A stretch of DNA of 64,000 nt from Parafrigoribacterium_A sp035571875. GTDB lineage: Bacteria > Actinomycetota > Actinomycetes > Actinomycetales > Microbacteriaceae. The translations under genes were made by a program, and so were the position numbers. A model generated the notes under the pieces. That model saw nothing but the letters and a program-made list of their open reading frames with translations, had not been told where the DNA came from and did no database searches. Below are positions 1 to 6,809 of the stretch, piece by piece. The stretch lies in contig DATNBR010000090.1 of the NCBI GenBank assembly GCA_035571875.1, positions 62,001-126,000 of the forward strand. The letters run 5' to 3'. The number at the start of each line of letters is the position of its first letter. The stretch's first letter is position 1.

Positions 1-1053
1 CTGCGTGAGGGTGCGAGTGCCGAGCGTTTTGCAGAGAACTTCCTCGGGCATCCGCGCGTTCGCACCCCCGTCGTTGTGTGGGAGCGGACGACCCGTCGGG
101 TGCTGACCCTCTCTGACGTCACCGCGATCAAGATCAGCGATCGAGAGGCGCTCATGGCGGCCGGAATCGACCCGGTCGCCGTCGCCGACGAACTCGCGAG
201 CGCGATGTTCGACCAACTGTTCGTGCACAGCTTCTTTCACGCCGATCCGCACCCCGGGAACATCTTCGTGACGCCCGCGGGTGGATCCGCCGCCGACTGG
301 GCGCTCACCTTCGTCGACTTCGGGATGATGGGCGAGGTCCCCGACGTGCTGAGGAACGGGCTGCAGCGCCTCATCGTCGCCGTCGCCTCTCGAGATCCGA
401 AGGCGCTCGTCGCGAGCATCCGCGACATGGGAGTGCTGTTGCCCGCCGCGGAGAGCGCCCCGCTCGAGCGCGCGATGAGTGAGCTGTTCGATCGCTTCGG
501 CGGCATGGGATTCGCCGAGCTGCAGCGGGTTGATCCGGATGAGTTCAGGGACTTCGCCGAGAAGTTCGGCAGGGTCATGCGCACGATGCCGTTCCAGCTG
601 CCCGAGAATTTTCTGCTCATCATCCGGGCGGTCTCGGTGACGTCGGGCGTCTGCACCGCGCTCAACCCGGCTTTCAACGTCTGGACGGCGATCGAACCCT
701 ACGCCAAGCGCCTCACTCGCGACGAGGGTGGGCGCACGGTGCGGAACCTCGCGCAGCAGGCCCTCGAGACCGCGGCCGTCGTCGCGCGACTACCCCGGCA
801 GTTAGACGACATGGTGACGCTGATCCGGCGCGGTCAGCTCTCCATCGAGACTCCGGGAGTCGATCGTCGCCTGAAGGCACTCGAACTGCTCGTTCGCCGC
901 GCGGGCGCCTCGGTCATCTTCACGGCGCTGCTTCTCGGCGGGATTCTGCTCAAGCAGAGCGATCCCGTGCTCGGCAGCGTGCTGATGTGGGCATCCGTGG
1001 TTCCGCTCGTCTATTCGCTCCTGGCCGGAAGGTCAGGCCGCGACCGGGACTGA
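1..1053 (+). CDS. UbiB/ABC1 (AarF)-family protein kinase-like, 5' end outside window
   Basis: The reading frame is open from the first base, so the N-terminus lies upstream of the window. The visible 350 residues hold the hallmarks of the ABC1/UbiB atypical kinase family: HADPHPGN, the nucleotide-binding/catalytic motif, and VDFGMMG, the DFG-like metal-binding motif. The C-terminal 60 residues form two hydrophobic segments, the membrane anchor typical of UbiB proteins. The family supports isoprenoid quinone or membrane lipid homeostasis; actinobacteria make menaquinone and the exact role there is unsettled. The gene reads towards the helicase with a gap of about 70 bases and no evident terminator. 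Confidence 0.85.
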   Translation: MREGASAERFAENFLGHPRVRTPVVVWERTTRRVLTLSDVTAIKISDREALMAAGIDPVAVADELASAMFDQLFVHSFFHADPHPGNIFVTPAGGSAADWALTFVDFGMMGEVPDVLRNGLQRLIVAVASRDPKALVASIRDMGVLLPAAESAPLERAMSELFDRFGGMGFAELQRVDPDEFRDFAEKFGRVMRTMPFQLPENFLLIIRAVSVTSGVCTALNPAFNVWTAIEPYAKRLTRDEGGRTVRNLAQQALETAAVVARLPRQLDDMVTLIRRGQLSIETPGVDRRLKALELLVRRAGASVIFTALLLGGILLKQSDPVLGSVLMWASVVPLVYSLLAGRSGRDRD

Positions 1054-1125
1054 ACGCGACGTGTCACGGTGCTTGAAACGATCCTGCGGGCGTTGTGGCC
1101 GGATGCGACGGGTAGCGTTGACCGC

Positions 1126-2811
1126 ATGACCTCAACCGAAGAGACCGCGACCACCTTCACCGAACTCGGGCTGAGTGACGCGGTGCTCAAGGCGGTCGGT
1201 GACGTCGGGTACGAGACGCCCTCTGCCATCCAGGCCGCCACCATCCCCCATCTGCTCGCCGGTCGTGACGTGGTGGGGCTCGCCCAGACCGGAACGGGCA
1301 AGACCGCGGCGTTCGCCCTGCCCATCCTGTCTCGCCTCGATGTGACCCAGAAGAACCCGCAGGCACTCGTGCTCTCCCCCACGCGAGAGCTCGCCCTGCA
1401 GGTCTGTGAGGCGTTCGAACAGTACGCGGCGCACCTGCGCGGTGTGCACGTGCTGCCGGTCTACGGCGGGCAGGCCTATGGCGTGCAGCTCTCGGCCCTG
1501 CGGCGCGGAGTGCACGTCGTCGTCGGCACGCCCGGCCGCATCATGGATCACCTGGCCAAGGGCACGCTCGACCTGTCGGAGCTCAAGTACCTCGTGCTCG
1601 ACGAGGCAGACGAGATGCTCAAGATGGGCTTCGCCGAAGACGTCGAGACGATCCTCGCCGAGACGCCCGACGACAAGCAGGTCGCGCTGTTCTCGGCCAC
1701 CATGCCGGCACAGATCCGGCGCATCTCGAAGAAGTATCTGCGCGACGCGGAAGAGATCACGGTCAAGAACAAGACCACGACCTCGGCCAACACCACCCAG
1801 CGCTACCTCATGGTCTCGTACCCGCAGAAGGTGGATGCCCTCACCCGCATTCTCGAGGTCGAGAACTTCGAGGGAATGATCGTCTTCGTTCGCACGAAGA
1901 ACGAGACCGAGACGCTCGCCGAGAAGCTGCGCGCCCGCGGCTACTCTGCCGCGGCGATCAGCGGCGACGTGGCTCAGGCCCAGCGCGAACGCACCGTGGG
2001 CCAGTTGAAGTCGGGCAAGCTCGACATCCTCGTGGCCACGGATGTCGCGGCACGCGGCCTCGACGTCGACCGCATCAGCCACGTCATCAACTACGACATT
2101 CCGATCGACACGGAATCGTACGTGCATCGCATCGGCCGCACCGGTCGCGCCGGCCGCAGCGGAGCCGCGATCAGCTTCGTGACACCGCGCGAGCGCAGGC
2201 TGCTCGGCGCGATCGAAAAGGCCACCAGGCAGCCGTTGACGCAGATGCAGTTGCCCTCGGTAGACGACGTCAACGTGACCCGCCTCGCGCGCTTCGACGA
2301 CGCGATCACGGAGGCCCTCGGGCAGCAGGAACGGATCGCGGCCTTTCGCGACATCGTGGGGCACTACGTCGCCCACCACGACGTGCCAGAGGAGGACGTC
2401 GCGGCCGCCCTCGCCGTCGTCGCGCAGGGCGACACTCCCCTGCTGCTCACCCCGGAGGATCCCCGGGCCAGACGCGACGAGCGTTACGGCCGCGGTGAGG
2501 CGGATGCGCGACCCGAGCGGGATCATCGCGAGGAGCGGCGCGTTCGGTCAACCAAGCCGATGGCGCCGTACCGCATCGAGGTCGGCAAGCGGCAGCGGGT
2601 CGAACCCCGCCAGATCGTCGGCGCACTGGCCAACGAGGGTGGCCTGAGCCGCGATGACTTCGGCCACATCCAGATTCGCCCGGACTTCTCCATCGTCGAG
2701 CTGCCGGCCGATCTGCCTCGCGATGTGCTCGGCAGACTGCGCGACACCCGCATCAGCGGAAAGCTCATCGAGATCCGTCCCGACCGCGCGCCGCGCAAGC
2801 CGCGGCACTAG
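1126..2811 (+). CDS. deaD: DEAD-box ATP-dependent RNA helicase with DbpA-type RNA-binding domain
   Basis: A complete SF2 RNA helicase of 561 residues. In order it shows the Q motif, AQTGTGKT (motif I), PTRELA (Ia), DEAD (II), SAT (III), ARGLDV (V) and HRIGRTGR (VI). After an Arg/Glu-rich linker, the last 75 residues fit the DbpA/CsdA RNA-binding fold (VGALANEGGLS, then IRPDFSIVELP). It probably unwinds structured RNA in ribosome assembly or cold adaptation. I chose ATG 1126, which gives the family start MTSTEE; a GTG at 1069 in the same frame would add 19 residues unlike the family. Confidence 0.93.
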   Translation: MTSTEETATTFTELGLSDAVLKAVGDVGYETPSAIQAATIPHLLAGRDVVGLAQTGTGKTAAFALPILSRLDVTQKNPQALVLSPTRELALQVCEAFEQYAAHLRGVHVLPVYGGQAYGVQLSALRRGVHVVVGTPGRIMDHLAKGTLDLSELKYLVLDEADEMLKMGFAEDVETILAETPDDKQVALFSATMPAQIRRISKKYLRDAEEITVKNKTTTSANTTQRYLMVSYPQKVDALTRILEVENFEGMIVFVRTKNETETLAEKLRARGYSAAAISGDVAQAQRERTVGQLKSGKLDILVATDVAARGLDVDRISHVINYDIPIDTESYVHRIGRTGRAGRSGAAISFVTPRERRLLGAIEKATRQPLTQMQLPSVDDVNVTRLARFDDAITEALGQQERIAAFRDIVGHYVAHHDVPEEDVAAALAVVAQGDTPLLLTPEDPRARRDERYGRGEADARPERDHREERRVRSTKPMAPYRIEVGKRQRVEPRQIVGALANEGGLSRDDFGHIQIRPDFSIVELPADLPRDVLGRLRDTRISGKLIEIRPDRAPRKPRH

Positions 2812-2826
2812 CGCCCAGGCGGGACC

Positions 2827-3228
2827 CTAGGTGTGGTTCCCGCGCCGCAGCGGTTCGGGGTTGAGCAGAATCCAGACGGCACTGATGAGCCTTGAGGTCA
2901 CGTCGATGCCGACCACGGCGATGGTGACATCGCCGCGGTGCAGCAGGAGCCCGGCTTGGCCGTTCACCGTGCGCTCCTCGATATCGATGTGCGCGCCCGG
3001 CCCCATTCCGTGCAGGAGCAGGGGTACCGCATCGCTCATGCCTCTCACCATCCTGATCGTCGGATGCGAGTCATCGCCCGCATCGACCACCACGGCGATA
3101 TCCCGCTGCAGCAACGACGTCAGCCGGGCGGTGTCTGCCCGCTCGCACGCCCTGCGCAACTCGTGCACGATCCTGTGGTGGGCCGGCCGCGCACGCCAGC
3201 GCACCTTCTCCTCGGCTGCGAGCACCAT
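2827..3228 (-). CDS. stand-alone SnoaL-like protein, paralogue of the SigJ C-terminal domain
   Basis: A 133-residue protein with no recognised enzyme motif. It matches the C-terminal SnoaL-like half of the SigJ encoded upstream: an N-terminal helical stretch, then an NGQ motif (VNGQAGLLLHRGD) and a VWILLNPEPL ending, against ANGQPSAAL and LWMMNPEKL in SigJ. It is the last gene of the leftward sigJ run, 35 bases after the epimerase-like gene. In ECF41 sigma factors this domain is an in-cis regulator. That a free copy acts in trans on SigJ, or binds the same ligand, is my inference. It could instead be an independent NTF2-fold enzyme. Confidence 0.7.
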   Translation of the reverse strand: MVLAAEEKVRWRARPAHHRIVHELRRACERADTARLTSLLQRDIAVVVDAGDDSHPTIRMVRGMSDAVPLLLHGMGPGAHIDIEERTVNGQAGLLLHRGDVTIAVVGIDVTSRLISAVWILLNPEPLRRGNHT

Positions 3229-3263
3229 GGATGCTTCCCCTTTGTCGACTCGGAGGTTCCGTC

Positions 3264-4016
3264 TCAGCGCGGCGGATTCAGCGGAAGCCAGTCCTCGAAC
3301 CGTGTCTCGAAGATCGTGGCGCCCTCGCCGGGCAGAAGCTCGCCCTCGCTCGGCAAGCTGTTGAAGTACTTCGCGGAGGGGTCGGTGACGACGGCGCGCG
3401 GATCCCCGCGAAAACCGAGGCCGATGCGCACGAGCTCGTCCATGCCGAAGCGCTCGGGTCCCGCGACCTCGACGATGCCGTTGAGCGGCTGGCCCACGGC
3501 CACTCGTGCGACCTCCGTCGCTACGTCATCGGCCGCGATCGGCTGGATGGGCGATGCAGACACGCGCACGGTGTCCCCCACGGTGGCTTCGTCGGCAATG
3601 CTGCCGACGAACTCGAAGAACTGGGTCGCGTGAACGATCGAATACGGCACGCCGGATTCGCGGATGAGCTTCTCCTGCGCCGTCTTCGCCCGCATGTAAC
3701 CGCTCGCGGAGAGCTTGTCGTTGCCGACGATCGAGAGCGCGACGTGGTGCCCGACGCCCGCTGCCGCTTCGGCCGCGGTGAGGTTGGCCGTGGAGGTCTG
3801 GAAGAAGTGCATCACCTCGTCGTCGGCGAAGGACGGCGAGTTCGACACATCGATGACGACGTCCGCGCCGACCAGCGCCTCGGCGAGTCCCTCTCCCGTG
3901 AGCGTGTTCACTCCCGTGTTCGGCGAGGCGGCGACGGCCTCGTGCCCGTGCTGGCTGAGCCTCGCGATTACCTTGGTGCCGATGAGTCCGGTTCCGCCGA
4001 TGACGACGATCTTCAT
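3264..4016 (-). CDS. NAD(P)-binding NmrA/SDR-like oxidoreductase or epimerase
   Basis: A 250-residue atypical short-chain dehydrogenase. It opens with the Rossmann motif GGTGLIG after MKIVVI, then VVIDVSNSP in place of the usual acidic strand. The family's HVALSIVGND and YMRAKTAQEKLI segments are present (the latter in the position of the YxxxK helix). Such NmrA-like proteins bind NAD(P) and act as oxidoreductases, epimerases or redox sensors. COE genes (carboxymuconolactone decarboxylase, oxidoreductase, epimerase) are the classic neighbours and targets of ECF41 sigma factors, and this gene has an ECF41-like promoter directly upstream. Its substrate is unknown. Confidence 0.8.
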   Translation of the reverse strand: MKIVVIGGTGLIGTKVIARLSQHGHEAVAASPNTGVNTLTGEGLAEALVGADVVIDVSNSPSFADDEVMHFFQTSTANLTAAEAAAGVGHHVALSIVGNDKLSASGYMRAKTAQEKLIRESGVPYSIVHATQFFEFVGSIADEATVGDTVRVSASPIQPIAADDVATEVARVAVGQPLNGIVEVAGPERFGMDELVRIGLGFRGDPRAVVTDPSAKYFNSLPSEGELLPGEGATIFETRFEDWLPLNPPR

Positions 4017-4069
4017 GGTGTGCCTTTCGTAGTTACGGAGGCGTCGAATGCCTTCCGGTCACCAGCTAT

Positions 4070-4094
4070 GACCGGATGCGAGCCGATGTGTGAC
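4070..4094 (-). promoter_or_regulatory. ECF41/SigJ-type promoter of the epimerase-like gene
   Basis: On the minus strand GTCACA (4094-4089, preceded by C) is followed after 14 nt by CGGTC (4074-4070). The ECF41 consensus, as I recall it, is TGTCACA, about 16 nt, CGTC. The -10 element lies 58 nt upstream of the ATG at 4016. The -35 element starts just past the stop codon of the preceding SnoaL-like fragment. The same arrangement recurs at 4439-4464 and, on the other strand, at 5430-5456. Confidence 0.6.
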
Positions 4095-4096
4095 GG

Positions 4097-4369
4097 CTAC
4101 CGCAGATTTTTCAGATTCGGCACGATCCACAGCCGTCGCACACGCCCCCATCTCACCTCGAACCCGAGCACGCCCACCTCGACACCGCGCCGACGGAGCA
4201 CCAGGGCGGTCTGACCGTTGATCGATCTCTCTTCGATACTCAGTTCAGGATGCGCTGCGGTGCCCTCCCGGACAGAAGGCTCGAAGGCGAGGAGGAACCT
4301 GCGCACCACCCTGTCGTGGCTGCGGCGAGCCATCCGGCTGCGGAGCGCGCAGAGCTCAACAACCCGCAC
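4097..4369 (-). CDS. truncated SnoaL-like paralogue (probable decaying duplicate)
   Basis: A 90-codon frame (GTG 4369; an inner ATG at 4333 would give 78 residues) that aligns with both ends of the 133-residue SnoaL-like protein downstream. MARRSHDRVVRRF matches ARPAHHRIVHELR, and LSIEERSINGQTALVL matches IDIEERTVNGQAGLLL. About 50 middle residues are missing, which removes much of the fold. It sits between sigJ and the epimerase-like gene. The likeliest reading is the remains of a tandem duplication of the epimerase-SnoaL pair; it may still be translated as a mini-domain. Confidence 0.5.
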   Translation of the reverse strand: MRVVELCALRSRMARRSHDRVVRRFLLAFEPSVREGTAAHPELSIEERSINGQTALVLRRRGVEVGVLGFEVRWGRVRRLWIVPNLKNLR

Positions 4370-4385
4370 CCACGACGACCTTCAC
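4356..4385 (-). pseudogene. vestigial start of a second epimerase-like gene
   Basis: On the minus strand GTG at 4385 opens VKVVVGAG and reaches a stop after nine codons. Its first five codons match MKIVV of the intact epimerase-like gene (12 of 15 bases identical). It lies exactly 58 nt after a CGGTCATAGCTGG block that also stands 58 nt before the intact start at 4016. This looks like the leader and first codons of a lost gene copy joined to the truncated SnoaL-like frame. Confidence 0.5.
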
Positions 4386-4438
4386 CGTTGCTCACTCTTC
4401 TCATGCTCACTCGCCAGCCGATGGCTGTCGCCAGCTAT

Positions 4439-4464
4439 GACCGAACAGGCGTGCGAACTGTGAC
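4439..4464 (-). promoter_or_regulatory. second ECF41/SigJ-type promoter (upstream copy)
   Basis: On the minus strand GTCACA (4464-4459, preceded by C) and CGGTC (4443-4439) are separated by 15 nt, a few bases past the sigJ stop codon. The 13 bases CGGTCATAGCTGG are identical in this copy and the one at 4074. Here the promoter reads into the vestigial epimerase start and the truncated SnoaL-like frame. Confidence 0.55.
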
Positions 4465-4469
4465 GCCCG

Positions 4470-5381
4470 TCAGCGGGTGAGGCCTGCGAGCTTCTCCGGG
4501 TTCATCATCCACAGCACCTGATCGATGCCGCTCGGGGTCGCCACGACGGAGACGACGGCCACGAGCGAGCCGTCTCGCGACAGTGCTGCGGATGGCTGAC
4601 CGTTCGCCTCGACCGCGGCCACGGTGACTCCCTGCCAGAACCGCTCCGCGAAGGCGTGCACGAACTTGGAGACGTGATCCCTGCCGATGACCGGGATGCG
4701 GGATGCACGCACCACGCCGCCGCCATCCGAATAGCTCACGACATCCTCGGTGAGCAGGCGTTCAAGGCTGTCGAGGTCGCCGGTCTGCGCTGCCGCGATG
4801 AAGGCATCCAGAAGTCGTCGCTGCTCTTTCGGAGCCACGGGTTCGTGCTGGGCGGCGGCGAGGTGCTGCTTCGCTCGGCTGAACAGCTTGCGGGCGCTCA
4901 CCTCGCTCGACTGCACGACCTCCGCGATCTGTGCGTAGCTGTAGTCGAAGGCCGCTCGCAGCACATAGGCGGCTCGCTCGGTGGGCGTGAGCTTCTCGAG
5001 CAGAACGAGCATGGCGAAACTGAGAGCCTCGCCGCGTTCGGCACCGAGTGCCGGATCGGCGCTCGTGTCAACGGGTTCGGGAAGCCACGGGCCGACGTAG
5101 CTCTCGCGCCGCACTCGCGCGGACTGCATCAGGTTGATGGCGAGTCGGGTGGTGGTGGTGGCGAGAAATGCGGCCGGATCCTGCACGGTGGTGCGGTCGT
5201 ATCCCTGCCAGCGCAGCCAGGTCTCTTGCACGATGTCTTCCGCGTCGCTCACCGTGCCGAGCATCCGATAGGCGATACCGAACAGGCGCGGACGAACGGC
5301 GGAGAATACTGCTGTAGCGGCCGCGAGGTCGCCGAGCGGTGGGGCGTCCCCGGAGTCAGACACCGGTGGTGTAGCGGTCAT
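4470..5381 (-). CDS. sigJ: ECF41-family RNA polymerase sigma factor, SigJ type
   Basis: A 303-residue extracytoplasmic-function sigma factor. Region 2 (FGIAYRMLGTVSDAEDIVQE) recognises the -10 element. Region 4 (AYVLRAAFDYSYAQIAEVV) recognises the -35 element. A SnoaL-like C-terminal extension follows, in which I can see the two ECF41 marks: a DGGG block (YSDGGGVV) near residue 220 and the NPEKL ending. In ECF41 proteins the extension replaces an anti-sigma factor and tunes activity; no anti-sigma gene is present here. It heads a leftward run of SnoaL fragment, epimerase-like and SnoaL-like genes, and is divergent from the NADH dehydrogenase, which also has an ECF41-like promoter. Confidence 0.9.
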   Translation of the reverse strand: MTATPPVSDSGDAPPLGDLAAATAVFSAVRPRLFGIAYRMLGTVSDAEDIVQETWLRWQGYDRTTVQDPAAFLATTTTRLAINLMQSARVRRESYVGPWLPEPVDTSADPALGAERGEALSFAMLVLLEKLTPTERAAYVLRAAFDYSYAQIAEVVQSSEVSARKLFSRAKQHLAAAQHEPVAPKEQRRLLDAFIAAAQTGDLDSLERLLTEDVVSYSDGGGVVRASRIPVIGRDHVSKFVHAFAERFWQGVTVAAVEANGQPSAALSRDGSLVAVVSVVATPSGIDQVLWMMNPEKLAGLTR

Positions 5382-5429
5382 GGGCGGCGTTCCCTTTCCG
5401 CCTCAAGGGTAGGGGACTGCGGCATCGAG

Positions 5430-5456
5430 TGTCACAAAACCGGGACCAATCCTGTC
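5430..5456 (+). promoter_or_regulatory. ECF41/SigJ-type promoter of the NADH dehydrogenase gene
   Basis: TGTCACA at 5430-5436 is followed after 15 nt by CTGTC at 5452-5456, close to the ECF41 consensus. Transcription would begin around 5463-5466, at or beside the ATG at 5466, so the mRNA may be leaderless. No ribosome binding site is visible before that ATG. The site lies between the divergent sigJ and NADH dehydrogenase genes. Confidence 0.55.
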
Positions 5457-5465
5457 TTAGTGAGT

Positions 5466-6809
5466 ATGAAGACAACGACGAGCGGCAAGCGCAGAATACT
5501 CATCGTGGGCGGCGGCTACGCCGGCTTCTACACCGCCTGGAAGCTCGAGAAGAGGCTCTCCGCGGCCGAAGCAGAGCTCACGATCGTGGATCCGAGGCCG
5601 TATATGACCTATCAGCCGTTCCTGCCCGAAGTCAGCGCCGGTTCCATCGAGGCGCGGCACGCCGCTATCTCCCTGCGAAGCCACCTTCGTCGCACACGCA
5701 TCATCGCCGGCTCCGCGATAGCGATCGACCATTCCCACCACACCGTGTCGGTTCGCCCGGTGGAGGGGGACGACTTCGAGCTCAGCTACGACATCATCGT
5801 GGTGACCGCGGGCGCTGTGACCCGCACCTTTCCCATCCCGGGCATCGCCGAGGAGGCCATCGGCATGAAGCACGTCGAGGAAGCCGTCGCCATCCGCGAT
5901 CGCCTGCTCACCTCGTTCGACCGTGCCTCCGTGCTGCCCGCCGGTCCGGAACGAGCGCGGCTGCTGACCGTGACGTTCGTGGGTGGCGGCTTCTCGGGGG
6001 TCGAGGGCTTCGGTGAGCTGCTCTCGCTCGCAACGGCGCTGCTCAAGTCGTATCCGGAACTGCGCTTTGCGGAACTGAACTTTCACCTCGTGGAGGCGAG
6101 TCCTCGCATCCTGCCCGAGGTTTCGGATGCGCCGGGTCGCTGGGTAGTGCGCTCGCTGCAGGATCGCGGCGGCCGGGTTCATCTGAACACCCAGCTGGTC
6201 TCGGCCGAGGGGGGTCATGTGGTGCTCTCGACTGGCGAAGAATTCGACTCCGGTCTCATCGTCTGGACGGCGGGCAACGGCGCGAACCCCGTGATCGCCA
6301 AGCACACCGACCTTCCGACGGACGCCCGTGGCCTGATCGTCGTGAGGCCCGACCTGCGGGTCGGCACAGACGACGCACTGGTCGAGGATGCCTGGGCGGC
6401 GGGCGATGACGCGGCCGTGCCCGATCTCGAGTCCTCCATTTCGGGTGCCCGCACGGTTCCGAATGCTCAGCACGCGGTGCGCCAGGGCAAACGGCTCGCC
6501 GCGAACATCGCCGCCACCCTGCACGGCGAGAACACGAGGGACTACAGGCACAAGAGCCTCGGCGTCGTCGCGACCCTGGGACTAGGTCGGGGCATCTTCC
6601 AGTACAAGCGGCTCGTCATCACAGGCTTCGTCGCCTGGGTCATGCACCGCGGCTACCACGTGCTCGCCATTCCGACCTGGGAGCGCAAGGTCCGCGTGCT
6701 CGCGGTGTGGGTCACGGCCCTGCTGCCGGGGCGAGACATCGTCTCGCTGCTCGCTGTGCAGCATCCGCGTGACGCCTTTGTGACCGGCGGTGCTCCTCGT
6801 GCCCGTTGA
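5466..6809 (+). CDS. ndh: type II NADH dehydrogenase-like FAD oxidoreductase
   Basis: A 447-residue two-dinucleotide-fold flavoprotein. GGGYAGFYTAWKLEKRL near residue 14 binds FAD. GGGFSGVEGFGELL near residue 173 is the NAD(P)H-binding glycine motif. WAAGDDAAVPD is the second FAD contact. The hydrophobic, Arg-rich C-terminus fits a peripheral membrane NDH-2 that passes electrons from NADH to menaquinone without pumping protons. ATG 5466 lies right after an ECF41-like promoter; GTG 5460 is an alternative. The stop overlaps the cytochrome b paralogue by 20 nt, so the two are probably co-transcribed. Confidence 0.85.
   Translation: MKTTTSGKRRILIVGGGYAGFYTAWKLEKRLSAAEAELTIVDPRPYMTYQPFLPEVSAGSIEARHAAISLRSHLRRTRIIAGSAIAIDHSHHTVSVRPVEGDDFELSYDIIVVTAGAVTRTFPIPGIAEEAIGMKHVEEAVAIRDRLLTSFDRASVLPAGPERARLLTVTFVGGGFSGVEGFGELLSLATALLKSYPELRFAELNFHLVEASPRILPEVSDAPGRWVVRSLQDRGGRVHLNTQLVSAEGGHVVLSTGEEFDSGLIVWTAGNGANPVIAKHTDLPTDARGLIVVRPDLRVGTDDALVEDAWAAGDDAAVPDLESSISGARTVPNAQHAVRQGKRLAANIAATLHGENTRDYRHKSLGVVATLGLGRGIFQYKRLVITGFVAWVMHRGYHVLAIPTWERKVRVLAVWVTALLPGRDIVSLLAVQHPRDAFVTGGAPRAR

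Noticed and set aside
1132..2526. A 464-codon minus-strand frame opposite the DEAD-box helicase
   Set aside because: Its translation has no recognisable motif, and the helicase on the other strand is complete with all motifs.
4356..4385. A nine-codon leader peptide (VKVVVGAGC)
   Set aside because: It matches the first codons of the downstream epimerase-like gene with the same 58-nt leader spacing, so a gene remnant explains it better than an attenuator peptide.
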